Positions 36,198-47,343 of a DNA stretch of 64,000 bases are shown here, piece by piece. Source of the stretch: Conoideocrella luteorostrata (Eukaryota > Ascomycota > Sordariomycetes > Hypocreales > Clavicipitaceae); NCBI GenBank assembly GCA_032433595.1, contig JASWJB010000044.1:62001-126000 (forward strand), given 5' to 3'. The position numbers and the translations under genes were made by a program. Each line of letters opens with the position of its first letter. The stretch's first letter is position 1. The notes under the pieces were generated by a model, which was not told the origin of the DNA, searched no databases, and saw nothing but the letters and a program-made list of their open reading frames with translations.

Positions 36198-36701
36198 ATC
36201 GAGCCGAACCCCTTACCCGATCACTGGGAGGCCTTCCCATGGAATAAGTTCCCGGGCTTCACTGTCTCTGAACGTGCTGGCAAACAGACATCGTGGGTGT
36301 CACACAAAAAATGGCGTAGCCAGAGGCCACTTTTCATGTGTAGTTATGACCCTTAAATAGGCTCATATTTTCCTGTGACAGTGGGTCTGGGTCTGGCAGC
36401 ATGGCTTCGACATTCAAGCTTGCGATTCGCCCAACAGGAGGAAATGGGTTTGTAAGCCCCTGCCTGCAGATGCCAAAGCCCAAAAAAACAGACCTTTCTG
36501 CTCTCGGTACCCAAAACATTAAGAAGCATTTATACAGGGAGCATAGACTCGTTGACGACTCTGGCAAAAGACTGCTCGCACTCGCAAATCGGCTGAAAGA
36601 GGAAGACCCCGTCCTTGAGTATTGTCAACATGCTGAAACTCGACATCGACAACCCAAAACAGCAGGCTATCGCTAATGCCCTAGGTGTTATAAGGAGGAG
36701 T
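36198..36701 (+). pseudogene. hAT transposase relic (N-terminal, BED-finger region)
   Basis: The frame reads DHWEAFPWNKFPGFTVSE and RAGKQTSW. After the inserted 83-bp element it resumes as VWQHGFDIQ and RRKWVCK, and then, after a frameshift, as SALGTQNIKKHLYREH. A further frameshift leads to MLKLDIDNPKQQAIANALG. This order (Trp-rich start, C...C, H-x3-H, helical N/Q region) fits the BED zinc finger and following segment of fungal hAT transposases. The relic ends abruptly at a Copia LTR at 36702. It is broken by one insertion, two frameshifts and the LTR. Confidence 0.7.
36298..36380. mobile_element. 83-bp TG...CA mini-element, copy 2
   Basis: This is 81 of 83 positions identical to the copy at 1670-1752, with the same TGTCACA/TGTGACA ends. 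It is flanked by the 5-bp duplication GTGGG (36293-36297 and 36381-36385). It lies inside the hAT transposase relic: removing the element plus one GTGGG rejoins the reading frame (TSW to VWVWQHGFDIQ), which proves insertion into a pre-existing sequence. Confidence 0.88.
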
Positions 36702-36895
36702 TGTTTAAAATACTACTAAGCATAATAGGAAGCACAGAGCCTGTTACGTGGTTACCTTCTAGCCACGATATTTATACGACGATATTGTGCCTTTCACTAT
36801 AACTTCTTTTCTTCTTCTTAGATAACAGACACTTATAACTATATTGAATTTAAAGCCGATGATCTAGATCATTGCACAAGCCTGTGCAACCCACA
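36702..36895 (+). mobile_element. Copia family A LTR, copy in opposite orientation
   Basis: On the plus strand it begins TGTTTAAAATACTACTAAGC and ends GCCTGTGCAACCCACA, a diverged family A LTR. Compared with other copies it is rich in G-to-A and C-to-T changes (GGCGGC became AGTAGT on the opposite strand), the pattern expected of RIP. It cuts the hAT relic. Flanks GGAGT and CATAC do not match, so the target duplication is lost or the copy is recombinant. Confidence 0.75.
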
Positions 36896-37717
36896 CATAC
36901 AGTAAACTCGCGGGGTTACGGCGAATACAAACACGAGCTTTACTGTTATTTCTTTGTTGTTTATCCTGCAGCCGGTTTGTTATCCTGCCGCTGCTTTTTT
37001 ATTTTGCCTCCGTGAACTGAGCTCTGTTCGCGGTATGGTCTGACTCATACCGCGCCTCATGTGAAAACTAAACTAGAAAGCGAACAAATGGCATGAACTG
37101 GAATGCCATGGACACCATTTTGAAACAGTGGCTTAACAAATTTGTAGACAATAGAATAACTCCTAGAACTTTGGATTGAGATAAACGTGTTATTGGAAGC
37201 ACCAGAGTTGAGGGCGCAAGTGCTTGCTGTCCATGGTGAAAGGCTCCCAGTTCTACAAAGAAGGAGCCAAGAGAGTTGGCACGGCATACGCATCTAGCAC
37301 GGTCGTGGAATCGTTTCATTCGGTGCTAACTTTCCCACACAGATTTACTAAAAATCACTGGCGTGGTTGCGCTGAGCGATATGTTCGAACCTAAGGATAC
37401 TCGTGTCGCGTAAATTCGTTCAGAGAGTGGAACAAATGAGGGGCAAATATTGGCAGAGACAGTGCGTACAAACAAATGCGCGCAACTTGAATCAATGTCA
37501 TATCTTTCCTGTTTAGTTGGCTTAGTACTGAATGGATTTACTCGTTGGAAATCGTAACAGCATTTTGGCAAACAGAGGATGAGATAAATTGGTTGACCCC
37601 TTGCTCCGTTGATACTTGGTGGCTTGCAAGATTTTATTAAGAGCTAAATGCTTACTGCTCGCTACAGCATAAAAAATAATTATATGAGCTATCATTGCAA
37701 TTAAAGCACAGCCAATT
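36896..37717. other. Gene-free stretch
   Basis: Open stretches on the minus strand have no recognisable content. No gene is supported. Confidence 0.35.
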
Positions 37718-38172
37718 TGTTGACACAAAGCACACACCCACAACTCACCTTCACCGGTGTCTGACACACAACCAGCAAGGTTCTAGACAAGAACACCCTT
37801 CCTGAACATGGGGAACTGTGGGTTGCACAGGGTTGTGCAATGCAGGTGATCTAGATCAAATGCATCAAAATACAAATATTAAATAATAATCTCTGTCTAT
37901 CTAAGAGAGGGAAAGCAAGTCAGGATACGAGGCTCAAGATGCTCGTATAAATAGGGTGGCCGAAAGGTGACCACGTGACTCGCTCCGTGCTCTTATTGTG
38001 TGCTTGGCGGCAGGATTCAAACAGGAACACTTCTTGATTTGATGATTATCTGGGCAACAAGAGTGATAAACCCCTTTCTTTTAGCTTTATTATTTGATCT
38101 GACTAATTCGCTCAATTCTAAAACCTCACGTGAATCTATGCCAGCCACCGTAGAGGCTCCTCCCCGCCCACA
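37718..38172. repeat. Dispersed LTR-like repeat, family B, copy 3 (interrupted)
   Basis: This copy shares the TGTTGACACAAAGCACACACCC start, the GTGTCTGACACACAACCAGCA block and, after the nested LTR, the TTTGATCTGACTAATTCG and CCGCCCACACA blocks with copies 1 and 2. It is split by a family A solo LTR at 37817-38023. Without the insert it is shorter than copy 1, so it is either a different subfamily or partly deleted. Confidence 0.5.
37817..38023 (-). mobile_element. Copia-type solo LTR (family A) nested in family B
   Basis: A 207-bp family A LTR, on the minus strand beginning TGTTTGAATCCTGCC and ending GTGCAACCCACA. It is flanked by the perfect 5-bp duplication GGAAC (37812-37816 and 38024-38028). 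It keeps the GATCTAGATC palindrome and the GTGACCACGTGAC block. Its position dates it as younger than the family B copy around it. Confidence 0.9.
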
Positions 38173-38239
38173 CATCAAAGAAAGATTTACGAATCACTTG
38201 AAGCGGGAAAAGATCAGTTATTTAAAGAGAAACTAGTGA

Positions 38240-40602
38240 CTCGAATTGGGAGCAACAGGCAGGCTGCGTTATGGGTTTCAGATGCTTGACAGGGAGATTT
38301 ACTCATTGGGCTCTTCGAGGGAGGGATTTGTTTTGTTTCAGCAGCAAGTAGTGATTTACCTGATTTTGAGATGCTTTAAAAGTCAACTAAACAGTAACGG
38401 CAGGCAGTAATGGGTTGTTTACAGCAGTCTCACAGCCCACACCAACTAGGCGACTACAGCAAGTATCACAATGTCAAGAAACAACCGCCATAGAGACAAT
38501 ATTAAGAAGCGTGAAGATGGCGAGAATAAGCACCATGGACAATGCAGCCATAGCATAAAAGCAATTGTGCAAGCCGAATTACATCAAGATGAGCTCCTTG
38601 GTCCAACACTCGCCGTTCTGTGGATTGGGTGGACTGGCAATTTTGAACCATAGACTAGCGGAACGCCGCATATACGATGGAGCTAGTATTCACCCTGTAC
38701 GATGAATGACTTCGGGTAGTTACTGGTCCGACGAGCCTCGCACAGCTGCGGCGAAAAATCAACTTCGCAATCTGCGGCGGTCAGGCACGTGTCCCAGCCC
38801 CCTCGCAGCAATAGGCTGCTGGTTCATTTTAAGAGCTCTTGGTTTGTTGTAGGGCACCCAGTTTCTACACTGCCCGCATTATGTGGTTGAAATTGTCCAG
38901 TATGGCGGCAGAGTAACTCACGGAGCGGCAAGTGGCTTGATGTTCGCGAGCCGTCTTAGTATTCCTTTTTCACTCTTTCACCTTCTTAATGCCCGATGAC
39001 TTTTCGCGTCTGACACACCTATATCTGAACAGCCCTTGGCCGGTAGGTGTGGAGGCTGCTTCCCGGCTGCGCCTCGTATATGCATATCTGTGAACAGTCG
39101 TCAGCCAAGTCCCAAGCACATGGTCGGGCAGATGGACAGCTCGTCTCCGACATCTAACAAAGAAATCAATGGAAAATTTATAGATTCTTAATTATTAGCT
39201 ATAATGGTATAATTTATACTAAGATATGGATTTACTAACGACGGCTGTTGCCGTGCAAATCTGCAGGCTAGTTTATGTGGTAGGCAGACCGCAATTTTGC
39301 TTGTCGCCCACTTATTTTATGTAGTTACACAAGAACAATATACCTAGTTCACTCAGAATCGACCGGGCCCCATGGCCAGTCTACCTGACACACCCAGAAA
39401 AGTCTGGCAGCTGAGAGATCTCCCACACCACGATACTCGAGAAATACGGACATGCGGGCTGCCTCGACTCAATGTCTTAGATCCGTGACCGGCATTTAGC
39501 AAACAGATCCCAGAGAACAAGAATAGAGCACCGGGGGATAGCCCGAGAGATAGGCACGCTGAAGACCAGGTTGGTACCTTAAGCTTAGCGATAGAAGTAA
39601 ACAAAATGTACTTCTTACCAAAGAGAGCACGCACTCTGCACAGGACACTGGCTATGACCGTATTCCGATTCACAAGCCGCAGAGTGACTTGAACGTCGAA
39701 CATGGACCACGAGAAGATGCTATATTCCATCACTGCCCATTACGCACTATTTGCTGTGAGAGAAGAATTAAACATTCGTGCCCGTGAGAGCCCAGTAGTT
39801 AGCCCTTGTGGCCCCGTCGAGCTTGTATGGAAAATGTCGCCGGGTCGCGGCACGGATTCTTAAGAAATGCAATTATTGTTGCTTCAAGCGATGAAAAGGA
39901 ATGCCGGGAGACTCCATACACACAGCAACTCCGTCAAAGAAACGGGCATTCAGGCCAGGCTGCACCTCTCTAGCAACCTGTACCGTGGGGAGACAGATTG
40001 GGGAACGCTTCTTTGGGGCGGTTTTGGGTAACTTCTGCCAGGGGATGTTATTTACACATTTGATCACTTAATAGAGAACCAAGCATAATATGTAAATAGA
40101 GCAGCACTACTAAGACATGTTGGAAATACGCTACGGACGCCACGGAATAGAAAACCATGCATTCCCTATTTTTATACGCACCACACCACCACGCCCTGAT
40201 AGAATTTAGTGTGCGGTTCAATGCGTGAGTATGTTGCACTATATGTTTCAGCGAGCCTTGACCTGTAGATTGCCGACACGTTCGTAAATTCACACCTTGC
40301 TTGGCCTTGGGTGCTTCAGCGATGCCGCTACCCGCACCGCCACTTGTTAGCCCTGTAACTCTTCATTACTTTTGTCGCCTGTCTTCTGTATTCCGCAAGT
40401 CTTGCATATTCCGTCTGTTGAGTGATTCATCTCAAAGATGTGTTGAAGTGACACACTCTTTAGGGCAGCCTCAAAGGCCCACAAGGTCTTCTTGTTTTGT
40501 TTTCATTCCCCATAGGACCTAACTTTTAGCTAGATCATCATCATTATTGATCATCATCTTCCATTTCATCGCAACACCGTCTCTAACAGCACTCGCTCGA
40601 AT
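38240..40602. other. Gene-free stretch
   Basis: A minus-strand open stretch (39353-39733) begins MEYSIFSWSMFDV and contains a possible GTAAGA donor, but I recognise no family and cannot support a gene. The remainder shows nothing convincing. Confidence 0.35.
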
Positions 40603-43600
40603 ATGGCATCGTCGTCTTGTGCTGTGGGGACTTCACCAAGTTCAAGCAGCTACGATGAATACGCTCCGCAATCCCAAACGAGGCAGTCGTACAACTCTAC
40701 TGAAAGCTTCCGGCAGTCTGGTTGCAAATAGTTAGTTCCACTTGATATCGGACCTATAATATGGTATTTCTAAATAGTGCTTACAGTGTTGTTCTTGTGC
40801 ACGGTTTCGAGGATACGACGAACGCGTCGAGCTGCGAAATTGAATTAAAGCAATGGTATCGCACGGCAGACGAACGCTTGAAAGGCTCCTCCCAACCGAT
40901 CCGAGTAGTCAGTTTCAAGTTCGACATGGAAGCTATTCTCAAAGGCGCTGAAGACATCAACGCGTATTCGAATCAGCTCGGCACCTTTTTGCTAGACCTC
41001 GAACCCGGCAAAGTTGAGGAGCGTCCTGGTCTCAGTGAAGGACATTCAAAGGTGATGGAAGATGGACGGAGGTCCGCCCAGCCTCAGAATATGCCATCCT
41101 TTGTTCTCGTTGGCCATGGCATAGGGTGCTGGGTTGTCCGAGAATTCTGTTCTGAACGATCCTATCAAACCGTGGCTATTAACACGACCGGAATAATATT
41201 TCTGAATGATCCTGCAACCCTGGGCCTCGAAAATGAGAATGAGTATGTAAATTTTCTTGGAAACTTTGTGAGATTATGCGAATTCGATCCGAAGGACATT
41301 TCACTGAAGGATTTTGGTCGTCTCTTCAAAATTGATACCGCTTTCAGACAGGTCTTGCAAACTAGCACAAGCAAGATTCCCAGACCTTCGACGACTAGCA
41401 ATCTAAGTGTCTGGATTCCCTATTCAATTGAAGGACTGAAAGATAAGGCAAATCTTACCAACACACTAATTCTGGGTCACGAACTTCTCTAACCGTACTT
41501 TTAGCCGCCTGAACAGGAGCGACAACGCATGATACTTCGAAACATTTTGTGTCACCTCATGTCATCGCCTGTAGTTCCAAACGAACTCAAACACCTTCAT
41601 GCATTGATTGACGGCCTTTTGAAAGAGAATAAAACTAATCCAATTCGTACTCCTTCCCAACCGCAGGATCTCATCCGTTTGCCAAAAGATCTCCATCATA
41701 TGTGGAATCAAGCTATCACTCATCTAAATCATGGAGATCTCAAACTCGCAGAGTATCTTTTGAATCAAAGCAAGGATATACTTCAAGAATTGCACCAGAA
41801 GGCAGACATTAGATCGGAGGAAAAATTCAGCTCCGAAAACTTTCGGCTCCGTCGGGTGCAAGTACAAATTAACATTGTGAATATTCTTCGTGGAAGATAC
41901 CGCGCTTCGGCTGACAACTTACAAAAGATGGCTTCCACGATTTTACCTGCCAGTTTGAAGAAAGAAGTGATGGGATGGCTCGGGCACTGCTTGATCTTTG
42001 AAGGAGAATATCAAAAGGCCGTGAACGAGTTGAATAACTCGTTATCATCAAATATTCGAAAACTAAAAAACAATTTCGCCGTATTTACCATTCAGAATCT
42101 TGCCTTAGCTTATGCATACCTCGGTGATTTCGAAGCTAGCCAAAATCTTCTACGGGATGCTCAGCATATGGTCAGAGATATTTTACCAGGCATACCCCGA
42201 AATCTGAAACGGAAACAATATATTACTGAAGGCCATACTTTGAACTATCCCATGTCGACGATGGATAGCTTACTCGTGACAGAAGCAAAGGTCAATCTGA
42301 TTTGGGGAAAGTATCAAGAAGGACTTACAAGCGCCAGCAAGGCTCTGGATAACATGATGCTATACCTTGGCGGTAGGCACCCGAAGATACTGGAGACAAC
42401 AAAGCTCAAAGCGCATCTTTTGGCTCTCAACTCGAAAAGCGTACATGCAGAGGGTGTCTGCAAAATTGCCATCCAGGGGATGGAGATTGAGCTTGGAATC
42501 AATCACCCACAGACATTGGAGGCAAAGAACATTCTGGTTTTCATCCTTCGAACCCAAAGCCGGCTCAATGAAGCCATTACTATCTCCAAGTCAGTGTGCG
42601 ATTCGATGACAGCAACATTATCTCCAGGTCATCCGTTGTTACTCGACGCAAAAGCCGAGCTCGCGGCCAACTACCTCTCCAGTGGGGCATACGTATCTGC
42701 AGAAATGGAATTGCGACAGGTCATCGACCAAAGTCAACAGCGACACACGTGGACGAGCCCCATCACTCTGCGTTACTTGTCGGATTTAGCACATGTTTAC
42801 TACCGCAGTGAATACTTTGCATCTGCGGAGAAGTTGGCTCTAACAGTCCTTCAGCTTCAACGTTCTGCGTACGAGCTGGATCCAAATAGACGCCAATCGC
42901 TACCGCTGTCCGGGATCTTAGGGCAGGCTGAAATTCCAGAAACCAGGCCCGCACCCAGGCTAGTAGTTTCTAACAGCATTAACATAAACAAAGCAGCTCA
43001 CTGCTCGGATATTGTGAGACCTATCCTTACAGCGGCTGAGTTTGAATATGATCTAACCAGGATTCTCGATGCTGCCAACGTGCCGCCGCGCAAGCGGGGG
43101 TTACTCGACTCAAAGGGGGTGCCCGCTGGTTTACCTGGCGATCTTAGCATCAAATTACACAGGCTCTTCTCAAACGAAGCCGATAAAAAGGAACTTGATC
43201 TCATCCTGCAAGGCCACATTCCTAGGTCTATATATTTGAATACGTCACCAGGGAGTATCGTGCGGACAATTCACCAGAGGTTCTCGAAACTGAGGGTTCA
43301 CCCTTTTTTGCTTCACACGCTTCGAGTTATTGCAGCAATAGCACTTAAGACAGATCCACACGAGAACACACTTCTGAATGACATACTCAAAATTATCCTC
43401 ATGTGGAATGAAGAGACTCTCGGAGAATCGCACGCTTGCACATTGATGTCACAATGTGAGCTTGCACTTGCCGAACGATCCGGATACTGTGTAGCGGATG
43501 CTGAGAGGCGTCTTCGGCAAGCATACCTCGCATGTTGCCGGACTGCTGGAAAATCACACCCGGACTCGCTTATGATGAAAAGAGGCCTCGTGATAACTCG

Positions 43601-44099
43601 TTGTGCGCTAGGTGCGTTTGAGGATTTCGAAGCATCTTTGGAGTTGGCTCCTGAGGAAAGCTCCGCCCAGACCAAGGAAGTAACCCCAACGGGAGAAGTG
43701 AAAGAACCTATCTCCCATGATCTTGAAGACATTAAGGCTCATTCACGAGAAGTTTTGACTTTGCAGGAAGAGAAGCTTGGGGCGCACCACCCGGAATCCT
43801 TGAAAACACTACTTTGGCTTTTTGCCATGCAGCTCAGCTCGAAAGATGGAGAATTCGAGGCACATTCAACAGCGGGCATTATACTCCAAAGATTCCGGAA
43901 CTCATCAGTGAAGAGTCAGCGTCCATTGGAAGCGAACTGTATGGAGGGAATGTTGGCTGAAGTTTATGAAGGATATGGATTTAAAGACAAAGCCAATCGA
44001 ATCCGAGAACAAAACACACACAACGCTGAGGAAAGAGTGGAGGAAGTTGATAGCTATGTCACCCAATGTATAAACCAGATGGAAGGCTTGGTAGCGTAG
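40603..44099 (+). CDS. Alpha/beta-hydrolase-like plus TPR protein without an NB domain
   Basis: Exon 1 (40603-40730, Ser-rich) joins in phase by a GTTAGT...TACAG intron to an exon from 40787. It encodes VVLVHGFEDT, then SFVLVGHGIGCWVVREF and GIIFLNDPATLGLE. These are the landmarks of the lipase-like domain found at the N-terminus of many fungal NLRs, but the nucleophile elbow GxSxG reads GHGIG, so the catalytic Ser is missing. From 41505 to 44099 a long helical region carries TPR-like units (YLGGRHPKILETTKLKAHLLA, LGINHPQTLEAKNILV, LGAHHPESLKTLLWLF). TAA (41490) and TAG (41502) stand in frame between the halves. A CTAAC...TTTTAG acceptor ends there, so an intron is likely, but its donor is unclear (41352 or 41409 would fit the phase). 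If it is not spliced, these are two separate open frames. Confidence 0.65.
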
Positions 44100-45359
44100 C
44101 GGTCCGAAGCTACAACATAGCAGCCCTTCCAGGAGTGGGACTTCAGGTTCATGCTACTCGAACTGAAACTAGAGCTTTCCAATTTTATTTGCTTGTACTT
44201 GATATTTCTTTTAAATTAGCTAGACAAAGAACTGGTTGCGCCTATTGAAACTTGGATGATATACACTCATTAACAGATTGCGGTTTGCCCCTTGGTCGCT
44301 TGAAGACACATGGAGGCATTTATAGATAGTTTCTGCGATTCGGATGTTGGAAGCCTTGGCTGAGCTACTGGTGACACTCGTTAGTCAGCTGAAATTACCT
44401 AATTACCTGGTTCTCTGTGTCTACCAGAGCAAAGGTTACGAAGCTCTAATTATCTTTCCTGTTCTAAAGAGAGATGCTAGTTCTTACATCAGAGCAGCCC
44501 GCTCGGTTAGACAACAACCGCTCATTCAGAGCTAATGAAAAATGTGGTGACATGCCATCATTTCTTAGCCTTGGCAGATTACAGCGTAGAGTATTTGTTT
44601 CTTTATTCATTTACTGTCTATGAGGCTGATTTCTAACCATTCCAAGACATGGCGGTCTAATGATGGCAGTTATTTCGTCGTGTAGACAACGGAATATAAG
44701 CTACGACACATGGCCATCAAAATTGCAATTCCACACTTGTCAACCATCTCGGGTTCACAACTCTTATAAGTGCAAATCAAGACCCCATAAAACCCTGTCG
44801 ATTCGAGGAAAATCGCACACCTACCGACCCAGCCCTCGGTTTAGTTTGTCCGATGAACGGCGATACGGGTACGACGGGTTTGCGAGGTCAAACAATTCTA
44901 CGTACCTGTGCGATATAAGAGCATTATTGGTTGGGCTATTGTCAAGTCCATAGTCAGAATACGCGAGCTACGGTCCATTTGTGAGTGGTTAGGTCAGTTA
45001 CTAGCGGCGACGGTCGATCCATGGTACGCCTAGCGCGTGAACAAAAACGATGTGCGAAGGAGAGACTCGGTGAGGGGCAAACCACGCCTCCCGACCAGGA
45101 TTGTTCGCGAGCCCCGGTATGCACTAAATGAAGGGCGGAGCTATCAAGTAACTACCTACCAAATTAAGAAGCTGTAGAACCTAATCTCCATCATCCGCCG
45201 CGATGGCGTTTGGGTCAAGAGATATGGACATGACAGTCAGCACCTCGGGCCAGGATCAGCAGGGGTACGGGGTATCGCTGAGCCAAAGCGAGGGAATACT
45301 CCAAGTCCGCGCGCGCTTTTCTCACCCGATTCCTTCTCTTGAGAAGAGAACTCGCGACA
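44100..45359. other. Gene-free stretch upstream of the permease
   Basis: No supported gene. The last part should hold the permease promoter. Confidence 0.4.
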
Positions 45360-46904
45360 ATGCCGGAATTGAAGCCAACCATCGATCCGGCTGCCACTGC
45401 GGTGAACAACGCTGAGCGCGCCGCACAGAGCGACATACATCTCAATGCTTCTGGCCGCGTGCAGGAGCTTCGCCAGTCATTCAGTCTCTTCTCTCTGGCC
45501 GGCATCGGCCTTGTCGTCGGCAATGTCTGGCCCGCCATTGGAGGATCCATTGTCGTAGCCATTGCCAACGGCGGACCGCCCGGCGTCATCTATGAATTTG
45601 TTGTTGTCTCTATATGCTATTGGAATGTCGCCGCCTCGATTGCCGAGCTTGCCAGCGCGATTCCCTCTTCCGCGGGCGTGTATCATTGGGCGTCCGTCAC
45701 GTCGGGAAGTCGACGATGGGGCCGACCGCTTGGCTTCTTCGCCGGCTGGTGGAATTACTTCGCGTGGGTGCTTGGAGCGGCAAGCATGACGTCTATTTTT
45801 GCCAATACCGTTGTGCAAATGTACGCCGCGATGCATCCAGAATTTGCGGCCCAGGCGTGGCATGTCTTTGTCGTGTATGTGATCTTCACGGCCATAGCCT
45901 GCGCACTGGTCTGCTTTGGCAATAGAGCCATGCCGGCGCTCAACAAATTTGGCGTTTTCGCTATCGTCGCGTTCTTCATAGTCACTGTTATTGTTGTGAC
46001 CGTCATGCCGAAGAGTCACGCACCGTCGTCGTCTGTCTGGAAGGACTGGTCCGCCTCTCTTGGCTACCCCGATGGATTCGTCTTCGTCGCGGGCATGCTC
46101 AACGGGGCGTACAGCGTGGGTGCGGTTGATGCCGTGACACACATGGCTGAGGAAATCCCTCACCCTGAGCGCAACGTCCCAGTCGCATTGGCATTACAGA
46201 TCTCAATCGGTTTCATTACCGGCTTCTCGTACCTCGTCGCGGTGCTATACGCCATCGACAACCTGACCTTAGTCGTGGAAGCTGCCTATCCAATTGCCGA
46301 AATATACAGGCAAGCCACGACATCGGCTGCCGGCACTTGCGGGCTCTTGTCCCTCATCATGATATGCATAGGTCTGACTGTCATTGGACTTCATATCACC
46401 TGCGGCCGCACGCTGTGGACACTCGCCCGCGACGGTGCAACTCCGTTTCCAAGCACACTTGGACGTGTTAGTTCTACGTTTGAAGTTCCCGTCACCACAA
46501 CCTTCATATCAGCGGGTATTATCACCCTTCTCGGCGCTCTCTATGTAGGCAGTACAACGGCATTTAACGCTTTTGTTGGGAGTTTCATCCTCCTATCAAG
46601 TAGCTCGTACTTGGCCTGCATCCTGCCAAACCTAGTGACTGGCCGGAAGAATATTCGCTACGGCCCATTTCAGATGAAGGGCGTATTTGGGTTCATCATC
46701 AACGGTATATCGTGTATTTACATGCTGGCCTGGGGTGTGGTATATTGCTTCCCAGCAGCATTGCCCACGAATGCAAGCAGTATGAACTACGCAAGCTTGA
46801 TTTGGGGCGGGTCGACGATTTTTATTGCTGCATTTTGGCTCCTAAAGGCGAGGACAGGATATAGAGGACCAACTACCACGGGTGGCAACGTATTGGACAG
46901 TTGA
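45360..46904 (+). CDS. APC-superfamily amino acid/choline permease
   Basis: An intact intronless frame of 514 residues from the ATG at 45360 (MPELKPTID). After a hydrophilic N-terminus comes FSLFSLAGIGLVVGNVWPAI, then about twelve hydrophobic segments. The diagnostic HMAEEIPHPERNVPVAL motif of the ACT family (TC 2.A.3.4: GABA, choline and amino acid permeases such as Uga4 and Hnm1) lies mid-protein, with GRTLWTLARDGATPFP after the eighth segment. Length is normal. It is a plasma-membrane importer of amino acids or amines; the exact substrate cannot be read from sequence. Base composition is clearly more GC-rich than its surroundings, as expected for a conserved gene in AT-leaning repeats. Confidence 0.92.
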   Translation: MPELKPTIDPAATAVNNAERAAQSDIHLNASGRVQELRQSFSLFSLAGIGLVVGNVWPAIGGSIVVAIANGGPPGVIYEFVVVSICYWNVAASIAELASAIPSSAGVYHWASVTSGSRRWGRPLGFFAGWWNYFAWVLGAASMTSIFANTVVQMYAAMHPEFAAQAWHVFVVYVIFTAIACALVCFGNRAMPALNKFGVFAIVAFFIVTVIVVTVMPKSHAPSSSVWKDWSASLGYPDGFVFVAGMLNGAYSVGAVDAVTHMAEEIPHPERNVPVALALQISIGFITGFSYLVAVLYAIDNLTLVVEAAYPIAEIYRQATTSAAGTCGLLSLIMICIGLTVIGLHITCGRTLWTLARDGATPFPSTLGRVSSTFEVPVTTTFISAGIITLLGALYVGSTTAFNAFVGSFILLSSSSYLACILPNLVTGRKNIRYGPFQMKGVFGFIINGISCIYMLAWGVVYCFPAALPTNASSMNYASLIWGGSTIFIAAFWLLKARTGYRGPTTTGGNVLDS

Positions 46905-47343
46905 GGTCACTTTCAGTAAACTATCGAGTAGATCATACGCTGAAACAAATAAGTCTGTATTGAAATCTTGAACTGCCGTCATGATGCTGACGAAAATTCA
47001 TTCCTCTCGACCACCTAGCTACTACACTTATGTGTAGCAAAGACGTGCAAACAACGGTGCAAGAAATGAACTGTCTTGTAAGAGAGCGTTGTGTGTAGTA
47101 GGATATAGCTATTTAATGCAGCCCAAAGCATTCCCGTGCGTTGAAAAAGCGCAGATTTGCAGCCTTTCCGCCTCGAGCACCATTTCCAACCCCACGGAGC
47201 GATATAGTATTCGGCCGATGGCGCAGGCGAAATGAAAACGAGTGACTGTACCATTGCCGTAGGGTCGATAGGATCATGCAGTTGTCAAAGCACACCCTTG
47301 GAACTCTGCTTGCGAGGACATGACGTAAACAGATTCATCGCGA

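Noticed and set aside
45477..46163. 228-codon minus-strand open frame inside the permease
   Set aside because: Antisense of a GC-rich conserved gene; the translation is His/Arg-rich with no domain.
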